DNA of 27,645 nucleotides. Origin: a virus. The notes under the pieces were generated by a model. It saw only the letters and a list, made by a program, of their open reading frames with translations. It had not been told where the DNA came from and made no database searches. The stretch is from the IMG/VR virus record IMGVR_UViG_3300040801_004484, positions 1 through 27,645 of that record, one strand, 5' to 3'. The position numbers and the translations under genes are program-made. This document shows positions 6,730 through 13,321 of the stretch, one piece after another. The number at the start of each line of letters is the position of its first letter. The first letter of the stretch is position 1.

Positions 6730-7038
6730 ATGACCGCCACCGCCGTCGACCTCACCCGCCAGGCCGCAGAGCGCGCCGGGCGTCTCAACGCCCACCTGCT
6801 CACCAGCCTGCTCACCGCCCGCGCCTGCGCCGAGGACCTGGTCGCGCGCGGGCACACCCTGCTCAGCATCGACATCCAGGCCCGCAACCCCGTCATCTGG
6901 ATCGCCCGCGACCCCAGCACCGACCAGTTCGCCCGGGCCGTCAAGGTCCTGCGCCAGCGCGGCTACGGCCACACCGAGCGCCTCATGGTCGCCCTGCACC
7001 TGGGCTGCCAGGTGCAGTGGCACGTGCGCGGTCACTAG
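6730..7038 (+). CDS. Early protein, function unknown
   Basis: A 102-residue protein with an AGGAG ribosome site inside the preceding gene. An N-terminal helical region is followed by a beta-rich part (LLSIDIQARNPVIWIARDP, then RLMVALHLGCQVQWHVRG). No family is recognised. Spacing of 3 nt from the previous gene places it in the early operon. Confidence 0.65.
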   Translation: MTATAVDLTRQAAERAGRLNAHLLTSLLTARACAEDLVARGHTLLSIDIQARNPVIWIARDPSTDQFARAVKVLRQRGYGHTERLMVALHLGCQVQWHVRGH

Positions 7039-7052
7039 AGAGGAGCCCACGC

Positions 7053-7322
7053 ATGCCCCCCATCACCTACCAGGACGACGACGGCACGCTCGAGTACCGG
7101 GCGGCGCCCTCGCCACCGCCCGCGCGCGCGCATCTTCGCGCGGACCCCGCACGCCATCGCCTGCTGCTGCTGGGCTCGATGATGGCGCAGCTGCTCGAGC
7201 GCCACGCCGATGCGCTCGACGCATCCTGCGGCCCCGACCCCGAGCGCACCGAGCGCGTCCTGGCCGAGGCCTGGGCGCAACAGTTGGGCGAACTGCCCAG
7301 TGCCGCGGGGCGCGGCTCATGA
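7053..7322 (+). CDS. Small early protein, function unknown
   Basis: An 89-residue protein. It has a short acidic start, a proline-rich linker (APSPPPARAH) and a helical C-terminal half (LLLLGSMMAQLLERHADAL, then AEAWAQQLGEL). A GAGAGGAG precedes the start. No domain is recognised. Its stop overlaps the next small gene by 4 bp. Confidence 0.6.
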   Translation: MPPITYQDDDGTLEYRAAPSPPPARAHLRADPARHRLLLLGSMMAQLLERHADALDASCGPDPERTERVLAEAWAQQLGELPSAAGRGS

Positions 7323-7429
7323 GCATCCTGACGGCGATCGGCTGGCTCACCCTCGGCGCCTGCCTCGGCGTCATCATCGCCGCGCTGCTGTTCGCCGCGC
7401 GCGACAACACCCCGGAGGACGACGTATGA
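7319..7429 (+). CDS. 36-residue single-pass membrane peptide
   Basis: This short gene is supported by ATGA overlaps with both neighbours. Almost the whole peptide is a hydrophobic helix (residues about 3-26: ILTAIGWLTLGACLGVIIAA), followed by an acidic tail NTPEDDV. It immediately precedes a gene with a signal peptide, so the pair may act together at the cell envelope. It may be a small accessory membrane protein. No homolog is recognised. Confidence 0.55.
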   Translation: MSILTAIGWLTLGACLGVIIAALLFAARDNTPEDDV

Positions 7430-7803
7430 CACGGATCGCAGGCAGCACCGCACTCACCACCGCAGGCCTCATCGCGCTGCTGGCCGGCCCCGGCGCGCAG
7501 GCCCGCTCGCTCGACCTCTACGCCGACGCGGGCCTGGGCTGGCACAGCGGCGGCGTCGAGCGCTGCATCGAGCACCCGCTCGACCAGGCCCGCTCCGGCT
7601 GTGCCGAGCCCTACGGGCGTCTCGCCCTGGGTCTGCAGGCCGCCGCGCTCGTGCAGCTCGGCGCGCTGGAGCTCTCGCCCTATCTGGAGTACCGCCACGA
7701 GTCCAGTGCCGCCGACGGCGGCCTGCGCCCCAACGCCGGCGACCGCGGCACCGAGCAGCTCTGGCTCGGCGTGCGCGCCACCTGGTCGATCCTGGATTGG
7801 TAG
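7426..7803 (+). CDS. Putative exported outer-membrane beta-barrel protein
   Basis: A 125-residue protein with a Sec signal peptide (MTRIAGSTALTTAGLIALLA, then GPGAQA; likely cleavage after AQA, about residue 26). The mature part alternates polar and hydrophobic residues (LDLYADAGLGWHSGG, YGRLALGLQAAALVQLGALEL, SPYLEYRHES) and ends LWLGVRATWSILDW, like the last strand of a small outer-membrane barrel. One Cys pair (C44 and C55 approximately) may form a disulfide. The ATG follows GGAGG and overlaps the membrane peptide stop. Such a protein in an early phage operon suggests surface modification or superinfection exclusion, which is inference. Confidence 0.6.
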   Translation: MTRIAGSTALTTAGLIALLAGPGAQARSLDLYADAGLGWHSGGVERCIEHPLDQARSGCAEPYGRLALGLQAAALVQLGALELSPYLEYRHESSAADGGLRPNAGDRGTEQLWLGVRATWSILDW

Positions 7804-7818
7804 AGGAGTAAACGCGCC

Positions 7819-8268
7819 ATGAGCGAGCCCAGCGGCCTGACCGACGAAGTGCGCGAGATCCTGCGTGCGGCCGGCGAGCCCATGACGACAGCCGAGATCG
7901 CGGCGCGTAGCGGCCTCGCGCAGTCGACGAGCGATGTGAGCAAGATCCTCTACGGCCTGCGGATCGGCGGCTTTGTCGCGCGCACCCCGGACAAGCGCTA
8001 CCGCCTCATCGATCCGCCGCCCGAGCGCCCGCAACGCCGACGCAAGACCGAGGTGCAACGCATGCCCGCCGTCGTCGAGCCGGCAACGTGCCCGCCCGCC
8101 CAGCCGCCCGCCGCCGAGGGCCTGCTCGCCGGCAACGCCGAGCGCGCCCGCGCGACGCTCGAGCAGTACGTCAGCCGGATCGCCGACCCCGTGCTCGACG
8201 CGCTGCTGCGCGCCGCCGTCGACGCCCAGGGCGCCCTGGATGCCTACCGGAGCCGCCACGATGTCTGA
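7819..8268 (+). CDS. Winged-helix early protein
   Basis: A 149-residue protein. Residues about 5-60 are a winged helix: VREILRAAGEPMTTAEIAAR, then a recognition helix (STSDVSKILYGLRIGGFVAR) and a wing ending KRYRLIDPP. A proline-rich basic linker of about 50 residues joins it to a C-terminal helix that may dimerise (NAERARATLEQYVSRIADPV). GAGGAG precedes the start. Likely DNA binding; target unknown. Confidence 0.7.
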   Translation: MSEPSGLTDEVREILRAAGEPMTTAEIAARSGLAQSTSDVSKILYGLRIGGFVARTPDKRYRLIDPPPERPQRRRKTEVQRMPAVVEPATCPPAQPPAAEGLLAGNAERARATLEQYVSRIADPVLDALLRAAVDAQGALDAYRSRHDV

Positions 8269-8617
8269 GTCCGAGCGCCACCCCATCACCGCCGAGCGCG
8301 TGCTCGAGGTCCTCTCCCGGCACATCGGCGCCGCCCAGGGCCTGCATGTCGACGAGCTGGTCTTCGCGCTGACGGCTACGGCGAGCAACGCACACCTCGA
8401 GCGCCAGGTGCGCACGGTCGTCACCGCGCTGCGCCTGCAGGGCCAACACATCTGCGGCCACCCGCGCAGCGGCTACTACATCGCCGCCACGCCTGAGGAC
8501 CTCGACGCCACCTGCGAGTTTCTCCTCGAGCGCGCAATGACCGGCCTCTCGCAGGTCGCCGCCATGCGCCGCGTCAGCCTGCCCGACCTGCGCGGCCAAC
8601 TGAGGCTGCCGACATGA
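8261..8617 (+). CDS. Early protein with winged-helix-like fold
   Basis: A 118-residue protein overlapping the previous gene by 8 bp. The N-terminal part (ITAERVLEVLSRHIGAAQGL, HVDELVF) and the later VRTVVTALRLQGQHICGHPR, then SGYYIAATPEDL, fit a winged helix with a beta-wing. The C-terminal helix resembles a short HTH tail. It probably acts with the neighbouring winged-helix protein, but no family is recognised. Confidence 0.62.
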   Translation: MSESERHPITAERVLEVLSRHIGAAQGLHVDELVFALTATASNAHLERQVRTVVTALRLQGQHICGHPRSGYYIAATPEDLDATCEFLLERAMTGLSQVAAMRRVSLPDLRGQLRLPT

Positions 8618-8823
8618 GCGCGCCCATGAACGACATCAGCATCCGCATCAGAGACGTGGGCGAGGGGCGGAGCGTCGAGGTGACGACGCAGGCCGCGACA
8701 CCGCCCGCGACCGACCCCGCTCAGGCTACATACGCGGAGCACCTCGCGGAGGTTGCTTTGCAGTCGATAGAGCTCGAGGCCGAGCGACTCCTGACCGGCA
8801 CTGCCACGGGCAGTGCGCATTAG
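8614..8823 (+). CDS. Small early protein, function unknown
   Basis: A 69-residue acidic protein overlapping the previous stop by 4 bp (ATGA). It has a short beta-like start (ISIRIRDVGEGRSVEVTTQA) and a C-terminal helix. Base composition is slightly less GC-rich than the neighbours. No motif is recognised. Confidence 0.55.
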   Translation: MSAPMNDISIRIRDVGEGRSVEVTTQAATPPATDPAQATYAEHLAEVALQSIELEAERLLTGTATGSAH

Positions 8824-8834
8824 AGGAACCGACC

Positions 8835-9368
8835 ATGCACATGCACCAGATCGAGACCCTCGCCTACGCCTTCTCTCGCGCCCATGCCCGGCTGGGTGGT
8901 GAGGTGCGTCAGCTGCAGGAAGCCATCGCGGAGCTGCAGCGCGCGTACCTGCCCGACATCAAGGCTGCGCTACAGGACCTCGCCCAGACCAAGACGGTCC
9001 TGCAGCTCGCGATCGAGGCCCATCCCGAACTCTTCGAGCGCCCGCGCACCACCGTCCTGCATGACGTCAAGGTCGGCTACGCCAAGCAGAAGGGCAAGGT
9101 CGTCATCGACGACGAGGCCAAGACCCTCGAGCGCATCCGTGCGCAGCTCCCCGCCGAGCAGGCCGAGCTGCTGATCCGCGTCAGAGAGTCGGTGGACCGC
9201 CACGCCGTGGCCGACCTCACCGCCGCCGACCTCAAGCGCCTGGACATCCGCATCGAGGCGAGCGGCGATGCCGTCGTCATCCGCCCCGTCGACGGCGAGG
9301 TGGACAAGGTCGTCGACGCGCTGCTCCGCGACCTGGAGAGCACCCTGGTCGGGGAGGCGGCGGCATGA
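8835..9368 (+). CDS. Gam-like DNA-end-binding protein
   Basis: A 177-residue protein of the length of Mu Gam (174). By eye it has the same layout: a long N-terminal coiled coil (residues about 20-60, RQLQEAIAELQRAY...IKAALQDL), a central strand DVKVGYAKQKGKVVI, a segment LLIRVRESVDRHAVADLT matching the conserved FIRTKQEINKEA region of Gam, and a C-terminal VVIRPVDGEVDK. Mu Gam is a Ku-like protein that shields linear phage DNA from exonucleases. The alignment is from memory, so the family call is moderate. Confidence 0.65.
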   Translation: MHMHQIETLAYAFSRAHARLGGEVRQLQEAIAELQRAYLPDIKAALQDLAQTKTVLQLAIEAHPELFERPRTTVLHDVKVGYAKQKGKVVIDDEAKTLERIRAQLPAEQAELLIRVRESVDRHAVADLTAADLKRLDIRIEASGDAVVIRPVDGEVDKVVDALLRDLESTLVGEAAA

Positions 9369-9493
9369 GCGACACCTATCTGATGACTGCCTATCGCGCC
9401 TGGCTGCGAGCCTGCCGCAGGGACGGCGCGCAGCTGCAGGACTACCCCTGCCCGCAGTGTGGCCGCGAGATGTCCGAGGAGGCGCGCTCATGA
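9365..9493 (+). CDS. 42-residue zinc-knuckle peptide
   Basis: A short gene locked in by ATGA overlaps at both ends. It encodes a basic helix (AYRAWLRACRRDG) followed by a CPQC knuckle (residues about 29-34, PCPQCGREM). With C17 it has three cysteines that could bind metal, perhaps as a dimer. Function unknown. It sits directly before gemA. Confidence 0.55.
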   Translation: MSDTYLMTAYRAWLRACRRDGAQLQDYPCPQCGREMSEEARS

Positions 9494-9885
9494 CCGACCA
9501 CCGCCGCGCCGAGCTCGCCAAGATCCATATCGCCCGCGCGCAGCTCCAGCTCGACGACGACGCCTATCGCGACATGCTCTGGACCGTCGCGCGCGCGCGC
9601 TCGGCCGCCGACCTCGACAGCGAAGGCCGGCATCAGGTCCTGGAACACCTGAAGGCGCGCGGCTTTCGCGGTCGGCGCAAGGGGCGCAGCCGCCCGGGCG
9701 TTGGGCGCGTCCGGCTCGTGCGCAAGATCCGCGCGCAGCTGCGCGCGGCCGGGCGCCAGGACGCCTATGCCGACGGCATCGCCCAGCGTATGTTCCACGT
9801 GGACCGCTACGAGTGGTGCGACCGGGACCAGCTGCATCGCATCGTCGCCGCGCTGACCTACGACGCGCAGAGGCACGGGCGGTGA
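9490..9885 (+). CDS. gemA: GemA-like regulator (DUF1018 / Gp16)
   Basis: A 131-residue protein of the GemA family. The signature start RRAELAKIHIARAQLQLDDD, then AYRDMLW, is clear, followed by SAADLDSEGRHQVLEHLKARGF and a C-terminal helical part (RLVRKIRAQLRAAGRQ...DQLHRIVAAL). In Mu, GemA modulates host gene expression and DNA supercoiling and is encoded just before mor, as here. It overlaps the previous gene by 4 bp and the next by 4 bp. Confidence 0.88.
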   Translation: MTDHRRAELAKIHIARAQLQLDDDAYRDMLWTVARARSAADLDSEGRHQVLEHLKARGFRGRRKGRSRPGVGRVRLVRKIRAQLRAAGRQDAYADGIAQRMFHVDRYEWCDRDQLHRIVAALTYDAQRHGR

Positions 9886-10154
9886 TCCGCGTCACCGTCG
9901 AGCTGATCAGTGCTGTGCATCCCGCGCGCAGCCGCGTACTCGGTATCGCCGAGATCGCCAACGACGGCGAGACCTCGCGCGCGAGTCATGGCGCGCGCGG
10001 CAGCTACACCGTGCGCCTGAGCAAGCGCGCACCGCAGACGAGTCACACCTGGCGGCGCGGGCGCGTCGAGAATTTCCCGCGGCGCCGGCTCGGCGCCTGG
10101 GATCTGCTCTATCGTGCCCTGCGCGCCACGGTCGGTGAGCGCAATGCCGACTAA
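9882..10154 (+). CDS. Conserved early protein, function unknown
   Basis: A 90-residue basic protein with a GTG start overlapping the gemA stop. It appears beta-rich: IRVTVELISAVHP, VLGIAEIANDG, SYTVRLSKRAP, then WRRGRVENFPRRRLGAWDLL and a final helix. I recall this arrangement from other Mu-like phages between gemA and mor, without assigned function. It overlaps the following gene by 11 bp. Confidence 0.7.
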   Translation: MIRVTVELISAVHPARSRVLGIAEIANDGETSRASHGARGSYTVRLSKRAPQTSHTWRRGRVENFPRRRLGAWDLLYRALRATVGERNAD

Positions 10155-10491
10155 ACGCCCCTCGAGCCCCGGTTTCGTCGGCCTCGGCTACGTGCCGCCG
10201 GGCCCCGCGCGCAGCGCACTGCGCCGGGAGATCGCCTCGCTGGAGACGCGGCTCGGTGAGTCGCGCGCCAAGGCGCGTGCCCAGGCCGATCGCTTGTCCG
10301 AGCAGGCCCGCCGACTCGAGGCCCTGGCCGACATCGAGCGCGAGCTCGCCCTGCTGCACGGCCACCTCGGCTGTCTGCGCGCGGCCGCCGAGATCCTCGC
10401 CGACACGGTGATCGACGCCCGCCCGCTGAGCGCCGTGCGCGGCGCGGACCTGGACCGCCTGCTCGGCATGCTGGGCGTGCTGCGCCGGTGA
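10144..10491 (+). CDS. Coiled-coil early protein
   Basis: A 115-residue protein. After a Gly/Pro-rich start (SSPGFVGLGYVPPGPARS) it is a long coiled coil (residues about 28-75, LRREIASLETRLGESRAKAR, then QADRLSEQARRLEALADIER) with a C-terminal helical tail. No known function. It overlaps both neighbours, so it is co-translated with the Mor-like activator. Confidence 0.62.
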   Translation: MPTKRPSSPGFVGLGYVPPGPARSALRREIASLETRLGESRAKARAQADRLSEQARRLEALADIERELALLHGHLGCLRAAAEILADTVIDARPLSAVRGADLDRLLGMLGVLRR

Positions 10492-10907
10492 GCCGCGCCG
10501 ACGTTCGCCTGCAGGACCTGCCCACCTCGGCCCGCGACCTGGCTGAGACCGTCGGCTTGCAGTCAGCGCTCGCGATCGTCGAGCGATGGGGTGGCGTCGG
10601 CCTGTGGGTTCCGGTGCAGTGGCGGGCCGACGCGCCGCCTACGCAGCGCTTGCTCGCGGCCCTGGGCGAGCGCACGGCCCGGCGGCTCTGGGAGGTGTAT
10701 CGCGGCACGCACCTCGATGTTCCCAAGTGCGACCGCGCGCTGCGCATGCTGCGCGACGACGAGATCCGCGCGCGCAAGCGTCAGGGCGCCACGGTGGCCC
10801 GCCTCGCGCGCGAGCACCATCTGACCGAGCGCCAGATCTACAACATCGCCGCGGCGCCGGCCGTGCAGGACGACGGCCAGGCCGACCTGTTCGAGACCGG
10901 CGCTTGA
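10488..10907 (+). CDS. mor: Mor/C-family middle-late transcription activator
   Basis: A 139-residue protein with a GTG start overlapping the previous stop. The central GGVGLWVPVQW corresponds to the beta-strand dimer interface of Mor, and residues about 95-125 (RQGATVARLAREHHLTERQIYNI) are the C-terminal helix-turn-helix. In Mu, Mor and C bind dyads next to weak promoters and recruit RNA polymerase. This is the only such gene in the window and it ends 53 bp before the first late dyad at 10960. It is therefore the likely activator of both late promoter modules here. Confidence 0.85.
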   Translation: MSRADVRLQDLPTSARDLAETVGLQSALAIVERWGGVGLWVPVQWRADAPPTQRLLAALGERTARRLWEVYRGTHLDVPKCDRALRMLRDDEIRARKRQGATVARLAREHHLTERQIYNIAAAPAVQDDGQADLFETGA

Positions 10908-10958
10908 GTCACGCGCATGCGCGCCCTACAGTGACCAGGCGCGTTCACGCCCCCCGAC

Positions 10959-11010
10959 CCTGAACCGCTTCAGCTCTGACCCGCCCGCCGCCGCCTCGAC
11001 ACTGGCGGCA
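10959..11010 (+). promoter_or_regulatory. Late promoter module 1 (Plys-like), probable leaderless start
   Basis: CCTGAACCGCTTCAGCT (10959-10975) holds the perfect dyad CTGAA-CCGC-TTCAG, centred at 10966.5. The endolysin ATG begins at 11010, exactly 43.5 bp downstream. ACACTGGCG-G-CATG precedes and includes that ATG; GACACT (10998-11003) would be a weak -10 at -12 to -7 if the A of ATG is +1. The same 17-mer, spacing and start-proximal sequence recur at 21284-21335. No Shine-Dalgarno is seen before the ATG, so the message may be leaderless. The Mor-family protein just upstream is the likely activator. Confidence 0.72.
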
Positions 11011-11585
11011 TGGCTGATCCCCGCAGCGCCCTCGACCTCGACTGGTCGACCATCGAGTACTTCGCCCCGACCGAGTGGCCCGACCACGAGGGCGCGAGCG
11101 TCCTGGCCCACATGGATGCACGCCTCATCCTCGCCTTGGACGAGCTGCGCGGCAGGGTGGCGCCGGGCCATACCCTCACACCCTCGCCGCTTGCGCGCGC
11201 GCACATCCGCCCCGAGCAGCGCGCGCGCGCGAGCTGCGGGGGTCGTCACTCGCTGAAGGACCGCAACGGCAACCCGCGCCTGGCCGACGCCACCGACCCC
11301 TTCGCCGACTGGCAGACCTGGTGGGACCTCTGGGTCGCCGCCCAGCAATGCGCCTTCGGCGGCATCGGCGTGTATTTCGATGCGCGGCTCGACGGCGCGC
11401 CGCGCCCGATGTTCCATTTCGATCTGCGCCCGCAGCGTGTGCTCTGGGCGCGCATCACCGAGCCCGCCCCCGACGGCCAGGCGCGGCAGCGCTACATCTA
11501 CCCGCATCGCAGCCCGCGCGAGCGCAGCCTGTTCCTGCACGTCCTGGCCGAGCACTCCTGGAGCCCTGCCGATGCGCTGGGCTGA
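11010..11585 (+). CDS. Putative M15-type endolysin
   Basis: A 191-residue protein, first gene of the late region and followed by a holin. H80 (GGRHS), D93/D96 (ADATD) and H136 with D138 (MFHFDLR) resemble the zinc ligands of peptidase M15 (SxHxxGxAxD ... H) used by phage L-Ala-D-Glu/D-Ala-D-Ala endopeptidases, though the first motif is altered. There is no signal peptide, so release would depend on the holin. It starts at the late promoter without a ribosome-binding site and overlaps the holin gene by 14 bp. Family membership is less sure than the lysis role suggested by context. Confidence 0.6.
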   Translation: MADPRSALDLDWSTIEYFAPTEWPDHEGASVLAHMDARLILALDELRGRVAPGHTLTPSPLARAHIRPEQRARASCGGRHSLKDRNGNPRLADATDPFADWQTWWDLWVAAQQCAFGGIGVYFDARLDGAPRPMFHFDLRPQRVLWARITEPAPDGQARQRYIYPHRSPRERSLFLHVLAEHSWSPADALG

Positions 11586-12156
11586 CATCGCGAGCGGCCT
11601 CGCGCGCATCGCGCCCGTCCTCGGCACCGCCCTCGCCGGGCCGGCCGGCACGGCCGTCGGGGGGCTCATCGCCCAGGCGCTCGGCGTCGACGCCGCGCCC
11701 GACGCCGTCGCCCAGGCCATCGAGCGCGACCCCGAGGCCGCGCTCACGCTGCGCCGGCTCGCCAACGACCACGAGCGCGCGCTCACCGGCATGGTGCTCG
11801 AGGCCGAGACGCAACGGCATGCCCAGATCAACCAGACCATCCGCGCCGAGGCCGCGAGCACCGACGCCTACGTGCGCCGCTGGCGGCCGAGCTTCGGCTA
11901 CGCCGTCGCCGCCACCTGGGTCGCGCAGACCCTCGGCATCATGGTCGCGCTGGCCTACGCCATCGCCCAGCCCGCGCACGCGGCGGACATCATCACGGCG
12001 ATCTCCCAGGTCTTGGGCGCCATGACCGTCATGTGGTCGCTGGCGCTGGCGGTCCTCGGCGTCAACGTGACCAGCAGATCCAAGGACAAACAAGTCGCCG
12101 CCGGGCAGAGCCCCGGCGGCCTGGTCGAGGCCATCCAGGCACTGCGAGGTCGCTGA
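11572..12156 (+). CDS. Holin of the 3TM (GTA-type) family
   Basis: A 194-residue protein. The N-terminal 55 residues are Ala/Gly-rich and hydrophobic (IAPVLGTALAGPAGTAVGGL). A charged helical middle ends in RRWRPSFGYAVAATW, the family's conserved block, followed by two membrane helices (about 116-135 and 145-168) and a basic tail. Holins of this family permeabilise the inner membrane so the endolysin reaches the wall. It overlaps the endolysin gene, and its stop overlaps the next start (TGATG). Confidence 0.82.
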   Translation: MRWADIASGLARIAPVLGTALAGPAGTAVGGLIAQALGVDAAPDAVAQAIERDPEAALTLRRLANDHERALTGMVLEAETQRHAQINQTIRAEAASTDAYVRRWRPSFGYAVAATWVAQTLGIMVALAYAIAQPAHAADIITAISQVLGAMTVMWSLALAVLGVNVTSRSKDKQVAAGQSPGGLVEAIQALRGR

Positions 12157-12500
12157 TGGACTACCCCGCGCTCAAGTTCTGGCTCGACGTCGTGCAGCTC
12201 GCCGGCACCTTCGCGATCGGCGTGTATGTCTGGATGAGCAATCGCCAGCGCGTCACCACCGATGCCATCGACCGCCTGGAGGGCCACGTCGACGGTCGGC
12301 TGGACGACCATCACGAGCGCCTCGCGCGCCTCGAGCAGGACCTCGAGCACGCGCCCACGCATGACGATCTCGGCCAACTGTACGAGCGCATCAACGGCCT
12401 GAAGGAATCCGTGCAGGAGCTGTCCGGCGAGTTCAAGGGCGTGCGGCACCTGCTCAACGTCATCCACCAGCACATGCTCCATAGCAGCCGCCATGAGTGA
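12156..12500 (+). CDS. DUF2730 membrane/coiled-coil protein
   Basis: A 114-residue protein with one N-terminal membrane helix (residues about 8-27, FWLDVVQLAGTFAIGVYVWM) and a long coiled coil (about 36-105, IDRLEGHVDGRLDDHHERLA). This is the layout of the DUF2730 family found between lysis and terminase genes in Mu-like phages (Mu gp25 position). It may be a lysis accessory protein. No lipoprotein or separate spanin gene is seen nearby. Confidence 0.75.
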   Translation: MDYPALKFWLDVVQLAGTFAIGVYVWMSNRQRVTTDAIDRLEGHVDGRLDDHHERLARLEQDLEHAPTHDDLGQLYERINGLKESVQELSGEFKGVRHLLNVIHQHMLHSSRHE

Positions 12501-12789
12501 CTACAGCACACTGCTCACCGCCGACCGACGCCTGGTCATCCTGCGCCTCCTGGGCGAGAGCGGTGGCTACACGGCGAACGAGTACCTGATACAGGCCGCA
12601 CTCGACGGCTTCGGCCACAACATCGGCCGCGACCTGCTGCACACCGAGCTGGCCTGGCTCGCCGAGCAGGGCCTGCTCAGCGTCGCCGAGGTCGGTGGCG
12701 TGCAAGTCGCCACGCTCAGCGCGCGCGGCAGCGATGTCGCCGAGGGTCGCGCGCTCGTGCCCGGGGTGAAGCGCCCGGAGCCCGGCTGA
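12493..12789 (+). CDS. Small winged-helix-like phage protein (Mu gp26 position)
   Basis: A 98-residue protein overlapping the previous gene by 8 bp. It reads as a winged helix: RRLVILRLLGESGGYTANEY, an intervening helix, LLHTELAWLAEQGLLSVAEV and a beta wing VQVATLSARG. Such proteins directly before the small terminase gene in Mu-like phages are often labelled ArsR-like. It may regulate late genes or assist packaging. Confidence 0.72.
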   Translation: MSDYSTLLTADRRLVILRLLGESGGYTANEYLIQAALDGFGHNIGRDLLHTELAWLAEQGLLSVAEVGGVQVATLSARGSDVAEGRALVPGVKRPEPG

Positions 12790-12790
12790 C

Positions 12791-13321
12791 GTGGGCCGCA
12801 AATCATCCATCACCCAGCTCGACCCGCGGGTGCGCGAGGCGGTCGATCGCCTCGTGCGCGACGGGCGCGCGAGCATCGACGAGATCGTCGACGCGATCGA
12901 GGGTCTGGGTGGTGCGGCCTCGCGCTCCGCGGTCGGGCGCTACGTCAAGAGTGCCCGCGATCAGATGGAGCGTTACCGCCAGGCGCAGGAGGTCGCCAAG
13001 GTCTGGGTCGGCAAGCTCGAAGAGGAGCCCGAGAGCGACGTCGGGCGGCTGCTGACCGAGATGCTGCGCACCGTCGCCTTCCAGACCATCGGCCAGCTCG
13101 GCGACCAGGACGAGGTCAACCCCGGCGCCGTGATGTTCCTCGCGCGCGCGATCAAGGACATGGCCAGCGCCGACAAGCTGGCCGCGGAGCGCGAGCTCAA
13201 GGTCCGCCAGGAGGTCACCAGACAGGCGGCCGAGCATGCGGCGAAGATCGCCCGCAAGGGCGGCATGTCGCGCGAGACGGTCGCGGAGATCCGCCGCGAG
13301 ATCCTGGGTATGGCCGGATGA
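12791..13321 (+). CDS. Terminase small subunit (DUF3486, Mu gp27-like)
   Basis: A 176-residue protein with a GTG start. The N-terminal HTH (LDPRVREAVDRLVRDGRASI, DEIVDAIEGL, then SRSAVGRYVKS) and the following helical part match the DUF3486 family, the DNA-recognition subunit of Mu-like packaging. The middle (VGRLLTEMLRTVAFQTIGQL) probably forms the oligomer. It is followed with a 4-bp overlap by the large subunit. Confidence 0.87.
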   Translation: MGRKSSITQLDPRVREAVDRLVRDGRASIDEIVDAIEGLGGAASRSAVGRYVKSARDQMERYRQAQEVAKVWVGKLEEEPESDVGRLLTEMLRTVAFQTIGQLGDQDEVNPGAVMFLARAIKDMASADKLAAERELKVRQEVTRQAAEHAAKIARKGGMSRETVAEIRREILGMAG

